Source: Bacillota bacterium
Lineage (GTDB): Bacteria > Bacillota > Clostridia > Lachnospirales > Lachnospiraceae
Length of the DNA stretch: 64,000 nucleotides
Assembly: GCA_023415055.1 (NCBI GenBank)
Contig: JAEZLZ010000058.1
Span: 131,406-195,405 of the forward strand
Reading direction: 5' to 3'
The position numbers were made by a program, and so were the translations under genes. Positions within the stretch are counted from its first letter, which is position 1. Each line of letters starts with the position of its first letter. Of the stretch, positions 34,713 through 43,309 are shown in pieces. The notes below the pieces were generated by a model. That model had not been told where the DNA came from, made no database searches, and saw only the letters and a list, made by a program, of their open reading frames with translations.

Positions 34713-34739
34713 GAGGGGATGTCACTATGACATCCCCTC
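34713..34739. terminator. Bidirectional terminator between dfx and the reductase gene
   Basis: GAGGGGATGTCA and TGACATCCCCTC form a perfect 12-bp stem with a three-base loop between convergent genes. Confidence 0.9.
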
Positions 34740-34747
34740 AATTATCA

Positions 34748-35452
34748 TTAATAACAAAAATATTCGCCAAGCCTCTCTTCTTTACGGTCTAAAATGATAT
34801 CTGAGTTCGCAATCCCCTTGCTACTTAAGAATTGGATCGTTTCCTTCATAAAGTCATCATTGCCAACGATATAAAATATCCCATCCGCTGTCATAGTAAG
34901 CTTTGAAAGCGTCTCATAATATTCGGAACGAGCAGATAGCCAGTAGTTTCGGTATCCTTCCCCTTCCAATGCTTCGAGCTCTTTCCGATACAGATACTCT
35001 CCCGAGGAATTCACATTTACATTTACCAAATGAGGGATATTCTCTTTATCTTTATGAAAAGCCAGAATTACCGGGCGCATCGTTGCCATTCCCACACCCA
35101 TCGAAAGTAGAAATATCGGTCGATTGCTTCGCCTTAAGAACATTCTTGAACCGAATTTGAAGAGGATCAATTCATCCCCCACCGTCAAACCGGCTAACTT
35201 GGTCTTGAACTGCGAGCTACTTCCGGGTACCTTTGTCGTAATTCCGATCCGATTCTCCGATGGTAGGGTCGTAATGGACATATGCCGTATCAAGTTCTTA
35301 TTCGGCAGTTCACCGACATCATAGCCAATATGAGCAAGATGAACATGGGCTCCCTCTAACCAGGTTAGCTCTGAAGGCTTCTCAAAATAGAAGGACTTCG
35401 TTCCGCTCGCCTCTTCCACAATCTCTATTATTTTTAACTGATATTTTTCCAT
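34748..35452 (-). CDS. Ferredoxin/flavodoxin reductase-like FAD- and NAD(P)-binding protein
   Basis: 234 residues. The N-terminal FAD barrel (about 1-100) includes RHMSITTLPSENRIGITTKV, a variant of the RxYS FAD motif. The C-terminal half has the nucleotide-binding loop FLLSMGVGMATMRPVI and YIVGNDDFMKETIQFL, as in ferredoxin-NAD(P)+ reductase-like proteins. The partner is unknown. Its position convergent with desulfoferrodoxin suggests supply of electrons during oxidative stress, but this is only inference. Confidence 0.82.
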   Translation of the reverse strand: MEKYQLKIIEIVEEASGTKSFYFEKPSELTWLEGAHVHLAHIGYDVGELPNKNLIRHMSITTLPSENRIGITTKVPGSSSQFKTKLAGLTVGDELILFKFGSRMFLRRSNRPIFLLSMGVGMATMRPVILAFHKDKENIPHLVNVNVNSSGEYLYRKELEALEGEGYRNYWLSARSEYYETLSKLTMTADGIFYIVGNDDFMKETIQFLSSKGIANSDIILDRKEERLGEYFCY

Positions 35453-35579
35453 AGGCAGCCTCCTTTATGAACCGTAGGAAAAGGTAATGAATGACTAAAT
35501 CTTCTTATTTTTCTAATACTATTGTATAAGATACACCTTTTCGAATCAATATCACAGAGCCAATATTTATATCTTTATC

Positions 35580-35608
35580 TTGACATGCAACCAAATAGTT
35601 GCTAATAT
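35580..35608 (+). promoter_or_regulatory. Promoter of leaderless ArsR gene with operator in spacer
   Basis: TTGACA (35580-35585), 17-bp spacer, TAATAT (35603-35608). The spacer contains the inverted repeat GCAAC-CAAATA-GTTGC (35587-35602), the kind of site bound by ArsR proteins. The ATG is seven bases beyond the -10, at the expected start of transcription. Confidence 0.85.
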
Positions 35609-35614
35609 AGGGCT

Positions 35615-36370
35615 ATGGATAATATATTTCATGCATTAGGTGATAAATCACGCCGATACCTGCTGGATCTTCTTTACGAGAGAAACGGCCAATCTCTCAC
35701 GGAACTCAGTTCAAAATTAGACATGTCCCGGCAGGCGGTAACAAAACATCTCAAGCTGCTGGAAACAGCCGGCTTAGTTATTCCGATATGGAAGGGGAAG
35801 GAAAAGCTGCATTATCTTAATCCCATTCCCTTAAGACTTATTTACTCCCGTTGGATCAGTAAATTTGATGAAGACAGGATAGCGGGTCTATACGATCTAA
35901 AAGACTCATTGGAAAATTATACTCAGGAGGTTAAAATGAAAGGATTTTTATATCAAATAGTAATTGCATCCAGTCCCGAAAAGGTTTGGGAGGCTATTAC
36001 AAAACCTGAATTTACTCAGAAGTTCTGGTTTGGACGCAGTGTGATATCAGACTGGAGCATCGGCTCCGCCGTTACGGTTGTTACACCGGAGGGACAGGAG
36101 GAAGTAAACGGAAAGGTTCTTGAATTTGATCCTTGTAAGCGTCTGTCCTATACCTGGAAGACACCGGATGTCACAGTCGAGGATGCGACTACTGTTGTAT
36201 TCGAATTACAAGCAATGGGACCGATGGTCAAGCTGACCATTCTGCATGATATTGATGCTGAAAGTGCTAAATTTGAACAGGCTGCCGCAGGATGGACCTT
36301 CATCTTATGTGGATTAAAGACCTTCTTAGAGACAGGCGCTCCGATGCCTGCGATGCCCTGGAAGAAATAG
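35615..36370 (+). CDS. ArsR-type regulator fused to SRPBCC (AHSA1-like) domain
   Basis: 251 residues. The winged helix (1-100) has LGDKSRRYLLDLLYERNGQS and DMSRQAVTKHLKLLETAGLV. A second domain (about 108-245) reads YQIVIASSPEKVWEAITKPE and FTQKFWFGR, the AHSA1/START-like ligand pocket. Fusions of this kind are usually autorepressors with a hydrophobic-ligand sensor. There is no ribosome binding site, and the promoter places the transcript start at the ATG, so the mRNA is probably leaderless. The ligand is unknown. Confidence 0.92.
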   Translation: MDNIFHALGDKSRRYLLDLLYERNGQSLTELSSKLDMSRQAVTKHLKLLETAGLVIPIWKGKEKLHYLNPIPLRLIYSRWISKFDEDRIAGLYDLKDSLENYTQEVKMKGFLYQIVIASSPEKVWEAITKPEFTQKFWFGRSVISDWSIGSAVTVVTPEGQEEVNGKVLEFDPCKRLSYTWKTPDVTVEDATTVVFELQAMGPMVKLTILHDIDAESAKFEQAAAGWTFILCGLKTFLETGAPMPAMPWKK

Positions 36371-36441
36371 AACATACCAAGGCATCCTTCATTTACACTA
36401 AGGAGTGCTTTATGAAATAGGCGAATTACCATTAACACTTC

Positions 36442-36485
36442 AAAATCAGCATCGCTCGTTTTGTAACGGGTGATGCTGATTTTTT
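36442..36485 (+). terminator. Terminator after the ArsR-SRPBCC gene
   Basis: AAATCAGCATC (from 36443) pairs with GATGCTGAT and is followed by TTTTTT. The remaining 36486-36694 shows nothing I can support. Confidence 0.85.
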
Positions 36486-36694
36486 ATCCTTATACTTCGA
36501 ATTGCTTCAATGTATGATTTCGGCTAAGATTTACTAAGTTTATCATATGTTCCTCCTGCTACTCTTGAATTCTTTGTTCACAAGGATTATTCTATCTCCA
36601 TTCCAAAATATAGCCTTGATTCAAGTCACATTTTAATATTATCAGGTAAAACTTACCGAAATTTATTTTTTCATCTTCCATAACAGCATGTCGA

Positions 36695-38452
36695 TCAGAG
36701 CTTATTCTCCTCAAGCACCTTTCTTACCAGCTCATCCACAGACATAATCCCAAGGTCTCCTTCGTCTCTTCCTCGAACCGAAACCGTCTCACTCTCCACT
36801 TCCTTCTTTCCAAGGATAATCATGTAGGGAACCTTGTCTAACTGCGCCTCCCGAATCTTATATCCAAGCTTCTCATCCTTAGTATCGAGCTCGCATCGAA
36901 TCCCCACAGCCTTCAGCTTCTTCGTTACTGTCTCAGCGAAAGGCAGGAAAGCATTTGACACCGAAAGTATCTTCACCTGCACTGGTGCAAGCCAGGTCGG
37001 AAACCTCCCAGCGTAATGTTCAATCAGAATACCAATAAACCGCTCAAGCGAACCAAATACTACCCGGTGCAGCATGATCGGTCGATGTTTCTCTCCATCA
37101 GCACCGATATATTGTGCGCCAAATCGCTGCGGCAGCTGGAAATCGAGCTGTATCGTTCCGCACTGCCATGTTCTTCCAATCGAATCCTCCAAGTGAAAGT
37201 CAATCTTAGGACCATAAAAGGCTCCATCACCTTCATTGATCACATAAGGCAGCTGCATCTCTGATAACGCGCTCGTCAGTGCCATTGTTGCTTCTTCCCA
37301 ATCCTCATCACTGCCGATGCTCTTCTCCGGTCTCGTTGAGAGCTCCACATGATAACGGAAGCCAAAGGTACGATAAACCTCATCAATCAGTCGTACCACA
37401 CCCTTGATTTCTTCGGTTACCTGCTCCCGCATCATAAAAATATGGGCATCATCCTGTGTGAAGCAACGTACTCTCATCAATCCATGCAGTGCACCTGACT
37501 TTTCATGGCGGTGCACCAATCCAAGTTCCCCCATACGAATGGGTAATTCCTTATAGGAATGTGGCTGAAGCTTATAGACTAGCATCCCTCCCGGACAATT
37601 CATCGGTTTGATCGCAAAATCCACCTCATCGATTTGGGTAGTATACATACTCTCCCGATAGTTCTCCCAATGCCCGGAAACCTCCCATAGCTCCCGGCGA
37701 AGCATCATCGGAGAGGAGATTTCCACATAGCCCTCGCGCTGGTGCACCTGTCTCCAATAATCCAAAAGCAGATTCTTGAGTATCATCCCTTTTGGAAGAA
37801 GGAACGGGAAGCCGGGCCCTTCTTCCAGGAGTGCAAAGAGTCCTAATTCCTTTCCGAGTTTCCGGTGGTCTCTGGCCTTCGCTTCTTCCAATCTTTTCAG
37901 GTACTCCTCTAGATCACTCTGCTTTGAGAATGCTGTTCCATAGATTCTGGTCAGCATCCGGTTCTTCTCATCGCCCCTCCAGTATGCACCGGCCAGTGCT
38001 GTCAGCTTAAATGCCTTCACAAGGCTTGTATTTATAACATGAGGACCGGCACACAGCTCAACATATTCTCCCTGCCGAAAGAAGGTAATGAAAGCCTCCT
38101 CCGGCATCTCGTCAAGCAGCTCCACCTTATAGGACTCCTGCCTTGCCTCCATTTCAGCTCTTGCTTTTGATAAGCTTACCACAGATCGTTCTACCGGCAG
38201 TGCTTCCTTAACGATGCGTTTCATCTCCTCCTCCAGAACAGGCAGCTTATCTGCGCTGAATTCAAAGCCAAAATCAAAATCATAATAAAATCCATCTTCA
38301 ATTGCCGGTCCGATCGCACATTTTGCATCCGGATACAGCCGTTTTACCGCCTGCGCAAGAATATGCGCTGCCGTATGGCGAAGTGCACCTCGCCCTACCT
38401 CCTCTCCAAACGAGCTTTCCATGATTTCTCCATTCTTCATTATCACTTTCAT
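36695..38452 (-). CDS. thrS: Threonyl-tRNA synthetase, short form lacking the TGS domain
   Basis: 585 residues from ATG 38452, chosen for GAAAGGAG eight bases upstream. The usual bacterial enzyme has about 640. The N-terminal TGS ubiquitin-like domain is missing. The editing domain is present (HTAAH and ELCAGPHV), then the class II core: motif 2 FRHE-like VHRHEKSGALHGLMRVRCF, PMNCPGG and motif 3 RPIMLHRVVFGSLERFIG. The C-terminal anticodon-binding domain follows. It is preceded by a T-box with a Thr specifier, so starvation-induced. Shortness suggests a second ThrRS, like B. subtilis thrZ. Confidence 0.94.
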   Translation of the reverse strand: MKVIMKNGEIMESSFGEEVGRGALRHTAAHILAQAVKRLYPDAKCAIGPAIEDGFYYDFDFGFEFSADKLPVLEEEMKRIVKEALPVERSVVSLSKARAEMEARQESYKVELLDEMPEEAFITFFRQGEYVELCAGPHVINTSLVKAFKLTALAGAYWRGDEKNRMLTRIYGTAFSKQSDLEEYLKRLEEAKARDHRKLGKELGLFALLEEGPGFPFLLPKGMILKNLLLDYWRQVHQREGYVEISSPMMLRRELWEVSGHWENYRESMYTTQIDEVDFAIKPMNCPGGMLVYKLQPHSYKELPIRMGELGLVHRHEKSGALHGLMRVRCFTQDDAHIFMMREQVTEEIKGVVRLIDEVYRTFGFRYHVELSTRPEKSIGSDEDWEEATMALTSALSEMQLPYVINEGDGAFYGPKIDFHLEDSIGRTWQCGTIQLDFQLPQRFGAQYIGADGEKHRPIMLHRVVFGSLERFIGILIEHYAGRFPTWLAPVQVKILSVSNAFLPFAETVTKKLKAVGIRCELDTKDEKLGYKIREAQLDKVPYMIILGKKEVESETVSVRGRDEGDLGIMSVDELVRKVLEENKL

Positions 38453-38489
38453 TCCTTTGACTCCTTTCGGTAATAAAATTGATAACATA

Positions 38490-38770
38490 AGAAAAGAATT
38501 CATCATACAAAAAAAGCACCCAAAGACAAACTACCATCTGTCTAAGGGTGCAAATATTCTTGCACGGTTCCACCTTAACTTTTCACTTCGGATTCTATCA
38601 AATCCTAACCTTTAACGCAGGTATACGATAACACATACTATATTTCTGTGTTACAGCTCAGGAATGGTTTTCAGTCATTTTCCACAGGAAGAACTCTCAC
38701 CAAATGTTCTTCTCTCTGTCTGCTTCCAGACGACCTACTCTTTTCCTTCATTGCTTTTCTTATGTTATTA
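38490..38770 (-). ncRNA. T-box leader of thrS (Thr, ACC specifier)
   Basis: On the minus strand the 14-base T-box core AAGGTGGAACCGTGC lies at plus 38562-38576, followed by the terminator at 38509-38551 (GCACCC...GGGTGC then T7). The likely specifier is ACC (plus 38666-38668), placed as GCA is in the alaS T-box relative to the shared GAGCTGT block. Uncharged tRNA-Thr should open the terminator. Confidence 0.92.
38509..38551 (-). terminator. T-box terminator of thrS
   Basis: GCACCC pairs with GGGTGC, with further AGACA/TGTCT pairing, and a T7 run follows on the minus strand. Confidence 0.9.
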
Positions 38771-38776
38771 TAAAAT

Positions 38777-38804
38777 ATTATATGCTAAAGTTACGAAGTG
38801 TCAA
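38777..38804 (-). promoter_or_regulatory. Promoter of the T-box thrS unit
   Basis: TTGACA (plus 38799-38804), 16-bp spacer, TATAAT (plus 38777-38782) on the minus strand, just upstream of the T-box and just past the GH31 stop. Confidence 0.8.
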
Positions 38805-38812
38805 GAAGTATA

Positions 38813-41215
38813 TTAAAAATTTCGCGGCGATGCCAGTACAATCTCCTGTATCAGTTCCTTCAACTCGGTACGGATCTTCATGGACATCAAGTCTGAAATC
38901 ATACTTTCTACTGATATGGAGTTCAAAATCGTATTGTATAGCTTTTCCTTCCACTGATATTCGATCTGGGCCATATTAATTGCCTGAAACAATCTCCAGG
39001 CAATCTGATTCTCTGCTAAGGATAGCGAAGGCTCCAGCGAAATCTCCAGCTTACTCTCACTCTTCAGAGTATCGATCCCAATTGTCTGAATGCATTGTTC
39101 CTTATCATAGCTAAGCCTTGGATCGATTTTCTCTCCGTTGATACTGATCTCCTGAATGCTATTCTCCGGGAGCCCATAGATACGGATTTCATAATTTCTC
39201 ATCGGAGGAATCAATGATAAGTCTCCCTCTGCCGGATGTATCGTCAGGCGCTTGGTATCCTCCCAGCAAAAGGAATACTTTGTTGTCGCAAAGACTCCGT
39301 TCTCACAGTCAAGGCTGATCCCGTCATCCTCGTACATCGTAAATTCTCCGCTCTCTCCTGCAAAAACTAATAGAGTTAGATCCACGGGGTTATCCGTGAT
39401 ACCGGATACGCCAGCCTCCTGCTGCATCGGCAGGATCGATCCTGCTTTCGCCAGAACCGGGATGTCCTCCAGGGTTCGATACATGATGATACTTCTATCC
39501 CCCTTATAGCGTAAGCCACTAAATATGTCATACCATATTCCCTCCGGCAGCCAGGTTACCACTTTTCCTGCTTTGATATCCGGATCCATCTTCGAAGTGA
39601 TCGGGTGAACCAGCAGCTCTGTGCCAAATCGGTATTGATTCGGAACCTCATAGGCTTCTCTGCGGTCCGGAGCTTCATAATACATCGGTCGGATCAAAGG
39701 AAGTGATTTACGCTGAAACCTTTCGTTCATGGTGTAAAGATATGGTATCAGCTGGTGTCGCAGTCGCAGATACCGGCTCATTATCCTTTCCTCCTGTACA
39801 CCGAATTTCCAAGGCTCCTTCCCGGTAAATAAATTGCAGGAGCTATGAAGACGCATGATCGGAGAGAAAACGCCGAATTGCAGCCACCTTGTTGCTAATT
39901 CATCATCCCGGTATCCATTCATATGTCCGCCAATGTCGTGACTCCACCAGCCATACCCTGCATTGGATGCCGTCGCTGTAAAATAGGGTTGATAATCTAA
40001 GGTCTTCCAAGAAATAATTGTATCCCCGGAGAAACCGATGGGATAGCGGTGACTTCCTATTCCAGCATAACGAGAGAAGATCAGAGGACGCTTTCCGTTT
40101 CTCTTATTATCCTGGTAGTAAAAGTGGTTCAGCATCCAGAGCGGATCCAATCCCGGAAATCTTGTCGTATTACCCTGCTGCCAGTCAACCCACCAGAAGT
40201 CAACTCCCTCCTCTTCCAGAGGATGATGAAGGTATTTAAAATAGGCCTTCATAAAATCCCGATCAGCGATATCAAAGGAGATCGGAACCTCATTCTCATA
40301 ATCCACACCTAAGGCCTGTGCCATCGCCCGGTAAGCATCCTCATGACCCCTGACACCATCCGCCGGATGAATATTCAATGTAATATGCAGTCCGCGGTCT
40401 TTCAGTTCTCGAAGCATCTTAACGTGATCCGGAAAAAGCTGGCGGTTCCAGCTGTATCCTGTCCAACCGTTTCCGTACTTCTCATCCAGCTTCACATAAT
40501 GCCAATCCATATCAAATACGGCTACCGAGAAGGGTAATCTCTCCATAGCAAAGCGATCCATCAAGTCCAAATATTCCTTCTGGGTATAGGCATGATAGCG
40601 GCTCCACCAGTTGCCCAGTGCATAACGGGGAAGCATCGGCGTTGAACCGCAAAGGCAGAAGAAATCCTTCAGGCAATCCAGGTAAGCATGCCCATAGCCA
40701 AAGAAATAAAGATCCGTATGCCCTATGATCGGAGCACGAACCCACCCATCCTCACTTAACACATAGGATTCACTGTCATCAAGAACCGAATAGCCGTTAT
40801 AGGCAAGCAAACCATCCTCCAACTCGACCGCTCCTTCCGCTGCGTCGAGTGTTCTCGCCGTACCCTTAAGATTATCTCCCTGCTCGCCGTAATGCCAGAT
40901 CGAATGATTGGAATAGGTATTGCGATTCAATCGTATCGATAGACCATTCTTTGTGAATCTCTTCTTATCATAAGTGATCTGCAGCTCCTCGGTCACGATA
41001 TCTAATTGTTCCTCCTGGTCAATCACACGAAACCTAGGAACAGGAAAGCTTCGATTCACGATTTTTTGCGTTGCACCATCTTCAAAGCTGCCATTCTCGC
41101 TATATTCCAGACGGATTAATCTGCCAGTAAGGACACTGATCCTATAATGCTCTCCTTGAATCAGACACTTGGAAGAGGCCATGGAGTTCCACTGATTTAT
41201 AGATTTCTTGCTCAT
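38813..41215 (-). CDS. Glycoside hydrolase family 31 (alpha-glucosidase/xylosidase type)
   Basis: 800 residues. The GH31 barrel has VAVFDMDWHYVKLDEKYGNG, the nucleophile region DFWWVDWQQGNTTRFPGLDP, the acid/base Asp in IGFSGDTIISW, and WWSHDIGGHMNGYRDDELA with RWLQFGVFSPIMRLHSS. C-terminal beta domains follow. No signal peptide, so intracellular. It probably removes alpha-linked glucose or xylose from oligosaccharides imported by the ABC system upstream in the operon. The specificity cannot be set from motifs. Confidence 0.92.
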   Translation of the reverse strand: MSKKSINQWNSMASSKCLIQGEHYRISVLTGRLIRLEYSENGSFEDGATQKIVNRSFPVPRFRVIDQEEQLDIVTEELQITYDKKRFTKNGLSIRLNRNTYSNHSIWHYGEQGDNLKGTARTLDAAEGAVELEDGLLAYNGYSVLDDSESYVLSEDGWVRAPIIGHTDLYFFGYGHAYLDCLKDFFCLCGSTPMLPRYALGNWWSRYHAYTQKEYLDLMDRFAMERLPFSVAVFDMDWHYVKLDEKYGNGWTGYSWNRQLFPDHVKMLRELKDRGLHITLNIHPADGVRGHEDAYRAMAQALGVDYENEVPISFDIADRDFMKAYFKYLHHPLEEEGVDFWWVDWQQGNTTRFPGLDPLWMLNHFYYQDNKRNGKRPLIFSRYAGIGSHRYPIGFSGDTIISWKTLDYQPYFTATASNAGYGWWSHDIGGHMNGYRDDELATRWLQFGVFSPIMRLHSSCNLFTGKEPWKFGVQEERIMSRYLRLRHQLIPYLYTMNERFQRKSLPLIRPMYYEAPDRREAYEVPNQYRFGTELLVHPITSKMDPDIKAGKVVTWLPEGIWYDIFSGLRYKGDRSIIMYRTLEDIPVLAKAGSILPMQQEAGVSGITDNPVDLTLLVFAGESGEFTMYEDDGISLDCENGVFATTKYSFCWEDTKRLTIHPAEGDLSLIPPMRNYEIRIYGLPENSIQEISINGEKIDPRLSYDKEQCIQTIGIDTLKSESKLEISLEPSLSLAENQIAWRLFQAINMAQIEYQWKEKLYNTILNSISVESMISDLMSMKIRTELKELIQEIVLASPRNF

Positions 41216-41235
41216 TTACAGTTCACCATCATTTC

Positions 41236-43215
41236 CTAACTTATTTTATCAAGGAGGAGCGCTTCAGCATCACCGGATAATCGTGTAATTTCATGTTTTC
41301 CATTATCCCATATGACTTTAATATCATTCCCGAGATCATCACGGAAATGATACTTTCCGGAAGGTCCAACCAGGAAGAAGCATAATTTGTCATATCCATC
41401 CACTCGGTTACCGACACTGCTGCCTAATTGCAAGGAAGGGGCCAGGTTCAATGCCAGACATCCGCCTTCCCGGATAAATACCGGAATTCTGTCTCGTCCG
41501 CAATCGATCTGATAGGTCTTTCCTCCCTCAAGTACTATATTCTCATCTTCCGCTTCCATCGACCATAACGATACCCATTTTCCCTCCGGCAGATACACGC
41601 TGCGAGCTACTTGTTCTTCCGAAAGGATCGGTGCTACGAGTAGATCGCCAAGCATGAAGCAATCTTCCACTTCCTGTACTTTCGCATCCTGCGGATAGTC
41701 AACGATCAGATGTTTCATCATGGGAAGTCCAGTCTCTGAAGCAGCCACTGCCTCATTATAGAGATAAGGAAGCAGATTCATTCTCAGATTATAATGAAAT
41801 CTCAAACGATCCATTAACGATGCATCCTCATACAGTTTGCTAATGTTCCAGGGGCTTCTGTCATTCATACCCTCGGCCGATGGATACAGCTCTGCAAACT
41901 GCCCTCCCGCGGGTTCGGAATGCCACTGCATAACCGGAGTGAATACCGAAAGCTGTGTTGCTCTTTCATATAGCTTCAATGATGGCATGGGTCCTGCAAA
42001 GCCTCCTATATCAAAGCCCCAGAAGGGGACACCGCTCAGACCAATACTGATTCCAGCGGTGAGGATGTGTCTCAGCTCTTCCCAGGTAGACATCTGATCA
42101 CCCGCCCATTGCAGGGGGTACTTTTGCTGTCCGGTGTATCCCGCGCGGCTGAACAGCACCCGATCCTTACCGATGAAGTTACTGTAGGCTTCGATGTAGC
42201 TGGATGCATATTGGTTTCTCAGTTCAAGACCGGTATTACCATTTGCCGCGATCACCTGATCCGTCAGAACAAATTCTCCACCGTCTGTCTTAAACCCATC
42301 AACACCCATATCTAAGAGGTACTGTCTTTTATCAAACCACCATTTTACCGTCTCCCGGTTTGTAAAGTCAGGCAGCAAAGAACCGGCAAACCAGTGCCCC
42401 TCCGGTATCGTATAAGGAGTCCCGTCAGAATTTTTGATGCATAAATCATGTTCGATCGCATATTCCCAGTCCTTCGCAAGTACTTCATGACTCTGTCCAT
42501 GTCCCATTTTCTTTAGTACCGGAATCTGCCAAAGGACAAGATGAATTCCCTTACTTCTCAGAAAGCGAATCATTTCCTCCGGGTCGTTCCATTCTCCGTG
42601 CTCATTAAAGCGGTAGAAGGTTGCTTCGTCGCTCCAGGCTTCCACCACCAGTACTCCATGCGGGTAACCGGAACTCTCCAGTTGATTAATTTGATGGTAT
42701 ATCTCCGTCTCTGTATTCCAGCGGTTAGCACTCATCCAGGGTGTAAAGCTCCACTTTGGTACTATTTCAGGCTTACCGGCCAGCTTCACGTATTCTGAGA
42801 TTATCTCCCGGGGTGTTCCTACCATGAAATATAGGGTCGGTAACCAGTGGCTGCTGTCTCTCTGAAGAGTAATCTTTATCTCCTCATCAAATACGAATTC
42901 CGTTACCGTTAAGGTATCTACAAAAATTCCAAAGTTTTGATTGGTAAAGAAAAAGGGGATCGGGCAATAGCTTACTTTATCCTGATTGCAGAATTGTTCG
43001 ATCACCTCAGTACGTACGGTTAACCCTTTTTGGTTTACCCGGTTAAAACGCTCTCCCATACCATAGACAGCCTGATAAGTATGCTCAATGGATAATACCA
43101 TCGTATGTTCCGTTTCCCGGCATGTCAGTTTACGTATCGGGGAAGTTTCCCTTTGAAGCATTTCATCTAATAATGTAAGTCCTTCATTGATGTCAATCCG
43201 ATCTACTTTTACCAT
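41236..43215 (-). CDS. Glycoside hydrolase family 31 (YicI-like alpha-xylosidase type)
   Basis: 659 residues from ATG 43215, chosen for GGAGG four to five bases upstream; an extension to 43248 would read through that site. The nucleophile is Asp311 in DGFKTDGGEF, like FKTDFGE of YicI alpha-xylosidase, and the acid/base Asp is in QWAGDQMSTWEEL. AYTGQQ-like RAGYTGQQKYPL and FWGFDIGGFAG are further GH31 blocks. Cytoplasmic. It is 21 bases upstream of the other GH31, and the two likely attack different ends or linkages of the same oligosaccharide. Confidence 0.92.
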   Translation of the reverse strand: MVKVDRIDINEGLTLLDEMLQRETSPIRKLTCRETEHTMVLSIEHTYQAVYGMGERFNRVNQKGLTVRTEVIEQFCNQDKVSYCPIPFFFTNQNFGIFVDTLTVTEFVFDEEIKITLQRDSSHWLPTLYFMVGTPREIISEYVKLAGKPEIVPKWSFTPWMSANRWNTETEIYHQINQLESSGYPHGVLVVEAWSDEATFYRFNEHGEWNDPEEMIRFLRSKGIHLVLWQIPVLKKMGHGQSHEVLAKDWEYAIEHDLCIKNSDGTPYTIPEGHWFAGSLLPDFTNRETVKWWFDKRQYLLDMGVDGFKTDGGEFVLTDQVIAANGNTGLELRNQYASSYIEAYSNFIGKDRVLFSRAGYTGQQKYPLQWAGDQMSTWEELRHILTAGISIGLSGVPFWGFDIGGFAGPMPSLKLYERATQLSVFTPVMQWHSEPAGGQFAELYPSAEGMNDRSPWNISKLYEDASLMDRLRFHYNLRMNLLPYLYNEAVAASETGLPMMKHLIVDYPQDAKVQEVEDCFMLGDLLVAPILSEEQVARSVYLPEGKWVSLWSMEAEDENIVLEGGKTYQIDCGRDRIPVFIREGGCLALNLAPSLQLGSSVGNRVDGYDKLCFFLVGPSGKYHFRDDLGNDIKVIWDNGKHEITRLSGDAEALLLDKIS

Positions 43216-43256
43216 ATTTCCTCCATTAAACGTGCACCCGCCGGGCACACCTTAAG

Positions 43257-43300
43257 AAAACCGGCTGTCCAACCACTTTAGCCAAACAGCCGGCTTGTTG
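43257..43300 (-). terminator. Attenuating hairpin between the binding-protein and GH31 genes
   Basis: CCGGCTGT (43261-43268) and ACAGCCGG (43286-43293) form the stem; on the minus strand TTTTCTT follows. A leaky terminator here would keep the lipoprotein more abundant than the enzymes. Confidence 0.7.
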
Positions 43301-43309
43301 TTCTTATAC

